Positions 54,130 through 64,000 of a stretch of DNA of 64,000 bases are shown in pieces. Positions within the stretch are counted from its first letter, which is position 1. Each line of letters begins with the position of its first letter. The notes beneath the pieces are model-generated. The model saw only the letters and a list, made by a program, of their open reading frames with translations. It was not told the DNA's origin and did not search any database. The translations under genes and the position numbers were made by a program. The stretch comes from Rhodococcus sp. (in: high G+C Gram-positive bacteria) (GTDB lineage Bacteria; Actinomycetota; Actinomycetes; Mycobacteriales; Mycobacteriaceae). The stretch is taken from positions 124,001 to 188,000 of the forward strand of contig NZ_JAHFVG010000001.1 of assembly GCF_023264675.1 (NCBI RefSeq), given 5' to 3'.

Positions 54130-55758
54130 TCAGTTCTTCTCGATCTCGTTGTAGATCGGGATTCCGTCCCAGCCGATCTTCACGTTGGTCACGTTCTCGG
54201 ACCAACCGCTGGCTGCGTTGCGGTACCAGTTCGGCACGGCGGGCAGGTCGTTGAGCAGGATTTCCTGGGCCTGGTTGACCAGATCCTGCGCTTTGTCCTT
54301 GTCCGTCTCGCCTGCAGACTCGCGAAGCAGACGGTCGAACTCGGGGTTCGAGTAGTCACCGTCGTTGGAGCTGCCACCGGTCTGGTAGTTCTGCGCGAGG
54401 AAGCCGTACTGCTGCGGGTAGTCACCCTGCCAGCCCGAGCGGAACGCGGTCTGGATGGTGCGGTTCGTCGCCTCGGTACGGAGCTGGGCGAACGTCGGGT
54501 ACGGCGCACCCTGTGCCTCGATGCCAAGGGTGTTGCGGATGCTGTTGGTGACGGCGTCGACCCATTCCTGGTGTCCACCATCGGAGTTGTACGCGATGGC
54601 GAACGTTCCGGTCCACGGCGCGATCGCGTCGGCCTTGGCCCAGAGATCCTTGGCGCCTTCGGGGTCGTACTCGACATTGGAGACGTCGGACAGATCTCCG
54701 GTCCAGCCTTCGATGGCGGGGCTGGTGTAATCCTTGGCCGGCGTACGCGTCTTGTTGAAGATCTGCTCGGTGATCTGGTCGCGGTTGATCGACTTGGAGA
54801 TCGCCTGACGACGCAGAACGCCTTCTTCGCCACCGAAGTGCGCGAGACGGGACGGGATGGTGAACGTCTCGATGCTGGCGGACGGCTGGTTGACCGTGCG
54901 TCCGGGCAGGTCGGTCTCGAAGGTGGTCACGGCCGAGGACGGGACGTTGTCGAGAACGTCGACGTTGTTCGACAGCAGATCCGTGTACGCGGTGTCGAGG
55001 TTGCTGTAGAGAATGAAGCTGACGCCGCCGTTGGCCGGCTTGCGGTTACCGTCGTAGTCCGGGTTGGTGATCAGGTCGATGCGGACGTTGTGCTGCCATG
55101 CGCCGTCCGATGCGAACTTGTACGGTCCGTTGCCGATCGGGTTCTCGCCGAACGCTGCCATGTCCGCGTAGGCGACCTCGGGCAGTGGGTAGTACGCAGC
55201 GAATCCGAGACGATCGGGGAATGCGGCTTCGGGCTGCTTGAGCTCGATGGTGAACGTCTTGTCGTCGACGACCTTCAGTCCGGACATCGTCTGGACCGTC
55301 GGGTTCTCGGCGGCGACCTCGTCGTAGCCCTGGATCGGGTCGAAGAACGAACCCTGCAGCTGTGCGTTGGTCGAGAGTGCACCGTAGTTCCACGCGTCGA
55401 CGAACGACTTGGCGGTGACGGGGGTGCCGTCGGTGAAGGTCCAGCCGTCCTTCAGTGTGATGGTGTAGTTCTGACCATCGGTCGTGTCGATCGTGTCGGC
55501 GACCTCGTTCTCCACACCGCCCTCGGGTGTGTACGAGACGAGTCCGGCGAAGACGGAGTCGACGACTCGTCCACCGGTGTTCTCGCTGGTGTTGGTAGGA
55601 ACAAGCGGATTCTGGGGCTCGCCGCTCCAGGCGTTGACGATCGCAGATCCGTCTCCGGATCCACCGCCACTGGACGAGTCGCTCGATGAGCACGCTGTGA
55701 CCAGCGCCGCTCCTACGACAACTGCTACGGCAGCCGTCGCAATGCGTGTTCTACGCAA
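54130..55758 (-). CDS. Peptide ABC transporter substrate-binding lipoprotein
   Basis: 542 aa from TTG 55758, six bases after AGAGGA; a GTG at 55785 gives 551 aa. Lipobox ALVTAC. SBP family 5 pattern: ENTGGRVVDSVFAGLVSY, FTDGTPVTAKSFVDAWNYG, and GFLAQNYQTGGSSND near the end. It captures peptides outside the membrane for the DppB/C/DF transporter. Confidence 0.92.
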   Translation of the reverse strand: MRRTRIATAAVAVVVGAALVTACSSSDSSSGGGSGDGSAIVNAWSGEPQNPLVPTNTSENTGGRVVDSVFAGLVSYTPEGGVENEVADTIDTTDGQNYTITLKDGWTFTDGTPVTAKSFVDAWNYGALSTNAQLQGSFFDPIQGYDEVAAENPTVQTMSGLKVVDDKTFTIELKQPEAAFPDRLGFAAYYPLPEVAYADMAAFGENPIGNGPYKFASDGAWQHNVRIDLITNPDYDGNRKPANGGVSFILYSNLDTAYTDLLSNNVDVLDNVPSSAVTTFETDLPGRTVNQPSASIETFTIPSRLAHFGGEEGVLRRQAISKSINRDQITEQIFNKTRTPAKDYTSPAIEGWTGDLSDVSNVEYDPEGAKDLWAKADAIAPWTGTFAIAYNSDGGHQEWVDAVTNSIRNTLGIEAQGAPYPTFAQLRTEATNRTIQTAFRSGWQGDYPQQYGFLAQNYQTGGSSNDGDYSNPEFDRLLRESAGETDKDKAQDLVNQAQEILLNDLPAVPNWYRNAASGWSENVTNVKIGWDGIPIYNEIEKN

Positions 55759-55785
55759 AACAAATCCTCTCCTCGGTTTGATCAC

Positions 55786-56221
55786 GGGTTCGCCATGATC
55801 GACCCACGGGCGTCACGCCCACGGGTTTGTGTGGGGCGACCGCCAGCCACTTCCGTTTCTGCGGGGGGTGGCAACGATCTCAATACCGAGGACTTTAGAC
55901 ACATCCTGAAACGAACATGTGAACTCCCCCAGTTTCTGCTGACTTCTCGGTAAGTACGAAACACGTTCGAAACTTTTCGGCAAGTTATTTCCCGAGGGAT
56001 GAGAACCTCCCCTTTCGGACCTGGCCGACAGAACGGCACTGAATACCGCCCACCGCGCGAAACCTACCGATCGCCGCAGATCAGAGGGTTGCACGCCGAT
56101 GCAACGGTGCGATGGCACTCACATGTGACTACCCTCACAAGGGCTGCAAGAGGGTCGCTCCGCGCGACCCGTGGTGGCATTGAAAGGCCCCACACTCACG
56201 GACGAGAGAGAGCTATTCGAG
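55786..56221. promoter_or_regulatory. Divergent dppA/acs control region
   Basis: 436 bases without a gene. Contains GTTGCA/TGCAAC (56088-56105) and the short palindrome TCACATGTGA before acs. The dppA side holds CCCACGGG twice around CGTCAC. Promoters are expected but not clear by eye. Confidence 0.45.
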
Positions 56222-58180
<1,959 letters not shown>

Positions 58181-58191
58181 CAGCACACGAG

Positions 58192-58225
58192 AAAGCCCCC
58201 GAGTCGATGTCGACTCGGGGGCTTT
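58192..58225. terminator. Bidirectional terminator between acs and MFS gene
   Basis: AAAGCCCCCGAGTCG pairs with CGACTCGGGGGCTTT around ATGT; T-runs are present on both strands. Convergent genes end on either side. Confidence 0.93.
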
Positions 58226-58238
58226 TCAGTTCGGCGAA

Positions 58239-59612
58239 CTACACGTTCTCGAGCTGCTTGTCCCGTGTTTCCTTCATGACGATCAGCGAGATCAGCGTCA
58301 GCGCAGCCGCGATCGCCAGGTACACCCCGACCCACCCGACTCCGTAGGTGCTCACCAGCCACGTCGCGATGAACGGTGCGACGGCAGCACCGAGGATCGA
58401 CGAGGTGTTGTACGAGATCCCCGATCCGGTGTAGCGCACGTTCGTCGGAAAGAGCTCGGGCAGAACAGCACTCATCGGACCGAACGTCAGACCCATCAGA
58501 CCGAGGCCGATGCACATGAACACCAGCATCCGTCCCGCGGTCGCGCTCTCGGGAGCGGCGAGCCAATTGAACGAGAGCCCGAACACGATGATCGCCGTCG
58601 TGATGACGATCAGCGTGGGGCGACGGCCGAACCGGTCGGCCAGCCAACCCGCGACCGGGATGAGGCCGGCGAAGAACAGCACCGCGATCAGCTGAAGTTC
58701 GAGGAAGTCCGTGTAGGCAATGGTGATCTTCGGGCCGTTCACGTCGGAGACCTTGCCGGTGCCGTAGCTGACCACCCACGTCGTCATGATGTAGAAGAGC
58801 GTGTACGTGGCGAGCATGACGAACGTGCCGATGATCAGCTGACGCCAACTGGTCTTGAACACCTCGGCGAGGGGCGTCTTGACCTTCTGGCCACGCTCGA
58901 CGGCGAGCTTGAAGACCGGAGTTTCTTCGAGCTTGAGGCGCACGTACAGGCCGATGATCACCATGACCGCGCTGAGCAGGAACGGAACACGCCAGCCCCA
59001 GGTCAGGAATGCGTGATCGGTGGCGGAGTTCGCGGAGTCGTAGCCGGTGATCTGAACGATGAGCAAGAAGATGCCGTTGGCGAAGAAGAAGCCGATCGGA
59101 GCGCCCAGCTGCGGGTACATCGCCGCCCAGGCACGCTTGCCCGGCTTCGCGGTTTCCGTGGCGAGGAGGGCAGCGCCACTCCACTCACCGCCGAGGCCCA
59201 CGCCCTGGGTGAAGCGCATGATCGCCAGCAGCGCAGGCGCCCACAGCCCCACCGCCGCGTACGTCGGCAGCAATCCGATGGCGAACGTGGCGATACCCAT
59301 CGTCAACAACGAACCGACGAGCGTCGCCTTCCGGCCGATGCGGTCGCCGAAGTGACCGAACAGGATCGAGCCGATGGGACGCGCGACGAACGCGAGACCG
59401 AACGTGGCGAACGAGGCGAGCAGCGCCGTCGTGTCGTTGCCTGCCGGAAAGAACAATTTGGGGAAGACGAGCACGGCGGCGGTCGCGTAGATGTAGAAGT
59501 CGAAGAACTCGATCGACGTTCCCACCATGGAGGCAACGACGATGCGGGACCGTGGTACCTCCGGGGCCGGCGCAGTGGTGCCGTCACCGGGGACGGCGGA
59601 GGTAGTACTCAC
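58239..59612 (-). CDS. MFS transporter, metabolite:H+ symporter type
   Basis: 457 aa from GTG 59612 after CAGGAG. Motif A GHFGDRIGRK between helices 2 and 3; GTSIEFFDFYIYATAAVLVFPKLFF is the MHS family start; twelve helices expected. Substrate may be a dicarboxylate, proline/betaine or shikimate. Its place next to acs suggests a carboxylate, by inference only. Confidence 0.88.
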   Translation of the reverse strand: MSTTSAVPGDGTTAPAPEVPRSRIVVASMVGTSIEFFDFYIYATAAVLVFPKLFFPAGNDTTALLASFATFGLAFVARPIGSILFGHFGDRIGRKATLVGSLLTMGIATFAIGLLPTYAAVGLWAPALLAIMRFTQGVGLGGEWSGAALLATETAKPGKRAWAAMYPQLGAPIGFFFANGIFLLIVQITGYDSANSATDHAFLTWGWRVPFLLSAVMVIIGLYVRLKLEETPVFKLAVERGQKVKTPLAEVFKTSWRQLIIGTFVMLATYTLFYIMTTWVVSYGTGKVSDVNGPKITIAYTDFLELQLIAVLFFAGLIPVAGWLADRFGRRPTLIVITTAIIVFGLSFNWLAAPESATAGRMLVFMCIGLGLMGLTFGPMSAVLPELFPTNVRYTGSGISYNTSSILGAAVAPFIATWLVSTYGVGWVGVYLAIAAALTLISLIVMKETRDKQLENV

Positions 59613-59816
59613 GGTTGTGCTCCTGCGGTTGCACTCGAAAGAAGGGGGTATGTACGACAAGGCAAGTTACCTGACGAGGACATCAGAATTTCAGTGGACG
59701 CCAGAATCGAGTCGGGCAATTCGAGGCGCACAGCACTGCCGCGGGGTTCGGCACTAGTGTTACTGCGGAGAACCGGACGAGAACTACCAGCATCAGCAAG
59801 TGGAGGGGTCGAGAAG

Positions 59817-60317
59817 TTGAGCGAGACCAATCGCGGCAATGGCACATACCCGGACGGAGTACCGAACACCATCTCGTCCATCCCGCTCTCGGACGTGGAT
59901 TACCGAGCGCCGGGCACCGGCAGCATCGGCAATCTCGTCAAGGACGCGACGGCACAGGTGTCCACTCTGGTTCGCGCCGAAGTCGAACTCGCGAAGGCCG
60001 AGGTCACCGGCGAGATCAAGAAGGGCTTGCAGGGCAGTCTGTTCTTCCTGCTGGCACTCGCCGTCCTGATCTTCAGCGCATTCTTTTTCTTCTTCTTCCT
60101 CGCCGAGACGCTCGACATCTGGCTGCCACGCTGGGCAGCGTTCCTGATCGTCTTCGCCTTCATGCTGGTCGTGGCCGGTTTGTTCGGATTCCTCGGATAT
60201 CTGCGCGTGAAGAAACTGCGCAAGCCCGAGAAAACCATCGATTCGCTGAAGCAGGCATCGACGGTGCTGCCGAACCAGCACGAGTCGACACCCGGTATCT
60301 CCGGTTACAAGCAGTAG
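59817..60317 (+). CDS. Holin-like membrane protein (Phage_holin_3_6 family, Rv3669-like)
   Basis: 166 aa from TTG 59817. N-terminal soluble segment, amphipathic region KDATAQVSTLVRAEVELAKAE, then two hydrophobic helices (SLFFLLALAVLIFSAFFF; AAFLIVFAFMLVVAGLFGFL). Despite the family name it is a chromosomal actinobacterial protein. It sits next to ephE as in Rv3669-Rv3670. Function unknown. Confidence 0.85.
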   Translation: MSETNRGNGTYPDGVPNTISSIPLSDVDYRAPGTGSIGNLVKDATAQVSTLVRAEVELAKAEVTGEIKKGLQGSLFFLLALAVLIFSAFFFFFFLAETLDIWLPRWAAFLIVFAFMLVVAGLFGFLGYLRVKKLRKPEKTIDSLKQASTVLPNQHESTPGISGYKQ

Positions 60318-60338
60318 CGCGCGTTCGTACGTTTTCCC

Positions 60339-61271
60339 ATGATCGCGCCAGATCCGTCCACCGTCCGGTTCCCCGGACCCTGGACTCACCGTGACATCCA
60401 CGCGAACGGCATTCGGTTCCACGTCGTCGAGACCTCCGACGCGCCTGCCGACGCACCGCTCGTCGTGCTGCTTCACGGTTTCGCGGACTTCTGGTGGTCG
60501 TGGCGTCATCAACTGACGGCATTGACCGAGGCCGGTTATCGAGCAGTGGCCGTCGATCTGCGCGGTTACGGAGACACCGACAAGCCGCCGCGCGGCTACG
60601 ACGGCTGGACCCTCGCCGGTGACGTCGTCGGGCTGATTCGTGCGCTCGGCTACGGCCAGGCGACACTGATCGGTCACGCCGACGGCGGTTTGGTGTGCTG
60701 GGCTACGGCCGCGCTTCATCCGCGCATGGTCCGGTCGATCGGGCTGATCGGATCTCCCCACCCGAAGGCTCTTCGCCATGCCACGTTGGCGAACAAGGCG
60801 CAGCGCCGGGCACTGCTGCCGTTCTTCCTCCGGTATCAGGTCCCACTCGTTCCCGAGCGTGCCCTGACCAAGAATGCAGGCGCCGCCGTCGAGCAGCTTC
60901 TTCGGCATCGCACCAACCCTGGTTGGCACGGAACCGAGGAATTCGCCGACACCGCACGCCAGATGCGCAGCGCAATCCGTATCGCGGGTGCCGCGCACAG
61001 CGCCCTGGAGTATCAGCGCTGGGCTTTCCGTAGTCAGCTGCGCGGCGACGGCAGGCGGTTCATGCGCGCCATGGACAAGCAGCTGAGCATCCCGGTACTT
61101 CAGATCCGCGGCGAGCTCGACCCGTACGTTCTCGCACGAACGGTGGATGCCGATATCGCCTGGGCCCCGGGAAGGCGCCTGCACACCGTGCGCGGGGCAA
61201 GCCACTACGCACATCAAGAAGCTCCACGCGAGGTAACCGAGCAGCTGCTCACCCTCTGCCGTATCGAGTAG
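60339..61271 (+). CDS. ephE: Alpha/beta-hydrolase, epoxide hydrolase-like (EphE)
   Basis: 310 aa. HGFADFWWSWRHQ gives the HGxP-type oxyanion region, GHADGGLV holds Asp as nucleophile (not Ser), and GASHYAHQEAP the His. Asp nucleophile fits epoxide hydrolase. Equivalent to Rv3670. Confidence 0.88.
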   Translation: MIAPDPSTVRFPGPWTHRDIHANGIRFHVVETSDAPADAPLVVLLHGFADFWWSWRHQLTALTEAGYRAVAVDLRGYGDTDKPPRGYDGWTLAGDVVGLIRALGYGQATLIGHADGGLVCWATAALHPRMVRSIGLIGSPHPKALRHATLANKAQRRALLPFFLRYQVPLVPERALTKNAGAAVEQLLRHRTNPGWHGTEEFADTARQMRSAIRIAGAAHSALEYQRWAFRSQLRGDGRRFMRAMDKQLSIPVLQIRGELDPYVLARTVDADIAWAPGRRLHTVRGASHYAHQEAPREVTEQLLTLCRIE

Positions 61272-61321
61272 TAGGGCGTGCAAGTAATGTGCTGCTCACC
61301 CGATCATCAGGAGAGACGCAC

Positions 61322-62500
61322 ATGGCAGAGACGGTTTTGGTCGCCGGGGCACGCACCCCCATCGGAAAGCTCGCTGGAGCACTCGCGTCGCTGAGCGCTG
61401 CCGACCTCGGCGCGCACGCCATCCGCGGCGCGCTCGAACGCGCAGGAGTCGACGCATCCGCAGTCGATTCGGTCATCATGGGCAACGTGGTCCAGGCAGG
61501 CGTCGGGCCGAATCCGGCGCGGCAGGCCGCCGCGTCCGCAGGCATCCCGCTCACCACTCCCGCCATCACGATCAACAACCTGTGTTTGTCCGGTCTGCAG
61601 GCGATCATCGATGGCGACCGGCTCATCAAGTCCGGTGACGCCGACATCGTCGTCGCCGGCGGTATGGAGTCGATGACCAACGCGCCCTACCTCGCTCGCG
61701 GCGCACGCACCGGATTCCGCTACGGCAGCGCCACTCTCGACGATTCACTCGATCGTGACGCGCTCATCTGCGCATTCGACGACGTCTCGATGGGCGAGGC
61801 GACGGATCGCTACGTCAAGGGCACCGACCTCGACCGCGCAGGTCAGGATGCGTTCGCGGCCCGGTCACACGAATTGGCAGCGGCGGCAACGGAAGCCGGA
61901 TCGTTCGGCGACGAGATCGTGCCCGTCGAGATCAAGTCCCGTAAAGGTTCCGTCACCGTGTCCGCCGACGAAGGTATTCGAGCGGGCACCACGACCGAGA
62001 GCCTCGGCAAACTCCGTCCAGCCTTTCTCGAAGACGGCACCATCACCGCCGGATCGGCGTCGCAGCTGTCCGACGGCGCGGCGGCGGTCGTGTTGATGAG
62101 CAAGACCAAGGCGCAGGAACTGGGCATCGAGTGGCTCGCCGAGCTGGGCACGTCGGCATTCGTCGCCGGGCCGGACACCTCACTGCTGCACCAGCCGGCG
62201 AACGCGATCGCGAAGGCCCTCGAGAAGGACGGCGACCTGAAGGTCGGCGACCTCGATCTGCTCGAGATCAACGAGGCCTTCGCCGGTGTCGCACTCGCGT
62301 CGGTGGCGCAGCTCGGCATCGACGCGGACAAGGTGAACATCCACGGTGGTGCGATTGCACTGGGACACCCTGTCGGAATGTCAGGAGCACGGCTGGCGCT
62401 GTCGCTGGCGCATTCACTGAAGCGACGTGGCGGCGGAGTCGGCGCTGCGGCACTCTGCGGCGGCGGCGGTCAGGGAAATGCGCTGATTCTTCGTAGCTGA
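61322..62500 (+). CDS. Acetyl-CoA acetyltransferase / thiolase
   Basis: 392 aa from ATG 61322 after AGGAGAG. NNLCLSGLQAI (nucleophile Cys near residue 88), GGAIALGHPVGMSG (His), and CGGGGQGNA (second Cys) complete the thiolase site. It condenses or cleaves acyl-CoA, in beta-oxidation or ketone-body metabolism. A 19-bp hairpin follows the stop. Confidence 0.94.
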   Translation: MAETVLVAGARTPIGKLAGALASLSAADLGAHAIRGALERAGVDASAVDSVIMGNVVQAGVGPNPARQAAASAGIPLTTPAITINNLCLSGLQAIIDGDRLIKSGDADIVVAGGMESMTNAPYLARGARTGFRYGSATLDDSLDRDALICAFDDVSMGEATDRYVKGTDLDRAGQDAFAARSHELAAAATEAGSFGDEIVPVEIKSRKGSVTVSADEGIRAGTTTESLGKLRPAFLEDGTITAGSASQLSDGAAAVVLMSKTKAQELGIEWLAELGTSAFVAGPDTSLLHQPANAIAKALEKDGDLKVGDLDLLEINEAFAGVALASVAQLGIDADKVNIHGGAIALGHPVGMSGARLALSLAHSLKRRGGGVGAAALCGGGGQGNALILRS

Positions 62501-62503
62501 CCC

Positions 62504-62547
62504 ATGTGCGTGCGAATACATAGCGGGTTATGTATTCGCACGCACAT
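62504..62547. other. 19-bp perfect hairpin between convergent genes
   Basis: ATGTGCGTGCGAATACATA pairs with TATGTATTCGCACGCACAT around GCGGGT. No T-run on either strand. Probably a factor-dependent or stabilising structure separating the thiolase and marP transcripts. Confidence 0.82.
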
Positions 62548-62561
62548 AGGCCGAAGGCGCA

Positions 62562-63752
62562 CTAGACGATGCACGCACCCGTGCCGACCGCGACAGGGCT
62601 GTCGAGGCTCCGCGTCAACTCGTCGTCGATCTCGTTCGCGGTGAGCACGAAGCCGGTATCGGGATCGTCGACGGCTGCGCCGAACACGAGACCGAGCACC
62701 TGGCCGTCCTCCGCGACGAGCGGGCCGCCGGAATTACCCTGACGGACGGTGCCGCGAACCGTGTACACCTGCCGTTCGACGGTTCCGGTTCGGTAGATGT
62801 CGGGCCCACTGAGGTTCAACATCTCGCGGATGCGAGCCGGGCTGGCCGTGTACGGGCCGCCTCCCGGGTAACCGAGGACGATCGCACTCTCCCCCGACAC
62901 CGCAGCCTGCTGCGCGAAATTCAGAACCGGGGCCTGCAGTCCGGGGACACGCAGTATGGCGACGTCTTCCTCCGGGTCGAACAGAACGACCTCGGCGTCG
63001 AGCACCGTGCCGATCGAATCCACGGTCACGCCTTCGGTTCCCGCAACCACGTGAGCGTTGGTCATCACCATTTCAGGAGCGACGACGAAGCCCGATCCTT
63101 CGAGTGCCTTCTGGCAACTCGGAGCAACGCCGCTGATCTTGAGGACGCTCTCGTGCAGCTGCTCGACGAGGGGACTCGCCTGCAACGCCGGATCGGGCGC
63201 GTCGACGTTGGCGACGGGGGTACGGCCGAACGGCCCGATGACGTCGGGAAGCCCCGAAGTGTCGAGCAGCGCGGAGAATTCTTTCGGGACCTCTCGAAGC
63301 CATTGCGGTGCAACCTCGTCGACCTTGCTGAGCACCTGCGAACCGCGCACGGCGCTGGCAACTTCGGGCTGCGACGACGATGTCAGCGGAATCGCGAGCA
63401 ACCACGCCGCGGCCAGGACCGCGACGGCCTGCAGTGCGGCGCCGATGACGCTGTCCACGGATCTTGCTCCGCGCGAATGCATTCCGCTGCGCAACGCCCG
63501 GCCGAGCACCATGCCCGAGACTTCACCGATGATCACCAGGACCACGATCAGCGCGATTCCGACGAACACCCGCAGCCTCGAACCGTCGACGTGCGTCAGC
63601 ACGTGCGGTGCGATCAGGATTCCGGCAACGGCACCGAGCACCACACCGAGAAATGCCATCGCCGACGCCACCGCGCCCTGTCGCCATCCGGATGTGGCCG
63701 CCAGCAAGGCGACCGCGACGACGCCGATGTCGACCCACGTCGAGCCGGTCAC
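62562..63752 (-). CDS. marP: Membrane serine protease MarP (Rv3671c-like)
   Basis: 396 aa from GTG 63752 (overlaps upstream stop). Four N-terminal helices (CvpA domain), then a chymotrypsin-like protease with His in MTNAHVVAG, Asp in EEDVAILRVP, Ser in RQGNSGGPL. Cys in APSCQKA and GTGACIV could form the activating disulfide. In M. tuberculosis MarP maintains pH and oxidative-stress resistance in the periplasm. Confidence 0.95.
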   Translation of the reverse strand: MTGSTWVDIGVVAVALLAATSGWRQGAVASAMAFLGVVLGAVAGILIAPHVLTHVDGSRLRVFVGIALIVVLVIIGEVSGMVLGRALRSGMHSRGARSVDSVIGAALQAVAVLAAAWLLAIPLTSSSQPEVASAVRGSQVLSKVDEVAPQWLREVPKEFSALLDTSGLPDVIGPFGRTPVANVDAPDPALQASPLVEQLHESVLKISGVAPSCQKALEGSGFVVAPEMVMTNAHVVAGTEGVTVDSIGTVLDAEVVLFDPEEDVAILRVPGLQAPVLNFAQQAAVSGESAIVLGYPGGGPYTASPARIREMLNLSGPDIYRTGTVERQVYTVRGTVRQGNSGGPLVAEDGQVLGLVFGAAVDDPDTGFVLTANEIDDELTRSLDSPVAVGTGACIV

Positions 63753-64000
63753 TGATCCCGTCCAGCGGGAGTGGAGCCTGCGGAATGACCAGAGCCGGCG
63801 GGAGTGGAGCCTGCGGAATGACCAGAGCCGGCGGGAGTGGAGCCTGCGGAATGACCAGAGTTGGCGGGAGTGGAGCCTGCGGAAGGCTCGGAAAATTCGG
63901 CTACCGCTGCCAAGCTCGCCTCCAGATCGCGAATGTCGTCGGTGTCCCACTCGGTTTCCCAGCCGGAAACCGCGAGCAGGCCTGCAAGAATACCGCCGGT
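63749..64000 (-). CDS. Probable NUDIX hydrolase, C-terminal part with repeat tail
   Basis: Open to the window edge; the visible 83 residues begin TGGILAGLLAVSGWE. The helix resembles the C-terminus of the CoA-pyrophosphatase-like NUDIX gene that precedes marP in mycobacteria (Rv3672c). The end consists of four copies of an 11-residue unit of the type SAGSTPAGSGH, encoded by the 33-bp repeats. The NUDIX box itself is outside the window. Confidence 0.6.
   Translation of the reverse strand, partial: TGGILAGLLAVSGWETEWDTDDIRDLEASLAAVAEFSEPSAGSTPANSGHSAGSTPAGSGHSAGSTPAGSGHSAGSTPAGRDQ
63765..63880. repeat. Four 33-bp tandem repeats inside a coding tail
   Basis: Units at 63765, 63798, 63831 and 63864, each GCGGGAGTGGAGCCTGCGGA followed by ATGACCAGAGCCG or a variant. 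33 is divisible by three, so the upstream reading frame is preserved. Shares its core with the 32-bp repeats at 50234. Confidence 0.9.

Overview
The window comes from a high-G+C actinomycete, most likely Rhodococcus or a close relative. The right half (about 31.4-64 kb) carries chromosomal genes in the order known from the Mycobacterium tuberculosis Rv3644c-Rv3672c region: holB, topA, an Rv3647c-like gene, cspA, an Rv3649-like helicase, a Tad/Flp secretion cluster with ssd, an Rv3661-like HAD phosphatase, a peptide ABC transporter, acs, a holin-like membrane protein, ephE and marP. The left half (1 to about 31.3 kb) is the right-hand part of a prophage that ends next to the 3' end of tRNA-Thr(CGT), a classical integration site. 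Neither the integrase nor the virion genes are in the window, so the prophage continues to the left.

Prophage early region, 1-28.8 kb: all genes run leftward, and most overlap the next by 4 bases (ATGA, GTGA or TTGA), so translation is probably coupled. From upstream to downstream it holds (i) a RecET-like recombination set (YqaJ exonuclease, RecT) with HTH proteins; (ii) replication genes (initiator-like protein, putative loader, DnaB-type helicase, SSB); (iii) many tiny zinc-binding or membrane proteins, including a 49-aa protein resembling the N-terminal UBA module of EF-Ts and a protein fusing an R67-type (DfrB-like) dihydrofolate reductase domain to a phage domain; (iv) a lysin-B-like esterase, a WhiB protein and a PD-(D/E)XK nuclease; (v) an RNA-repair set (RlaP-type nucleotidyltransferase, an RNA ligase split in two by a LAGLIDADG endonuclease gene, and a polynucleotide kinase-phosphatase); (vi) an NrdH-like redoxin and an SPFH-domain lipoprotein; (vii) nucleotide-pool enzymes (MazG-like, deoxynucleotidase, dATP/dGTP diphosphohydrolase-like) and a DnaQ-like exonuclease. 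Nine copies of one regulatory motif, three direct heptads of the form ATGA-N3, stand in front of successive gene blocks and probably organise the early transcription programme.

Lysogeny region, 28.8-31.3 kb: two rightward HTH genes (a Cro/repressor-like protein and an immunity-repressor-like protein) flank one lone leftward gene. Around them are strong terminators, palindromes, two GlxR/CRP-like sites embedded in a repeated element, and an array of GTTCGG half-sites.

Host region, 31.3-64 kb: besides the conserved genes there is a well supported homologue, by position and architecture, of the RNA-polymerase-binding Ms1/MTS2823 RNA, a Fic-fold protein lacking the catalytic histidine, and several Rhodococcus-type intergenic repeats: 66-bp palindromic repeats, a 50-bp tandem array, and a 32/33-bp minisatellite family that in one place extends the end of a probable NUDIX gene. 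The dpp transporter, acs and thiolase suggest peptide and acetate/fatty-acid metabolism. marP closes the window with a protease linked to acid and oxidative stress.
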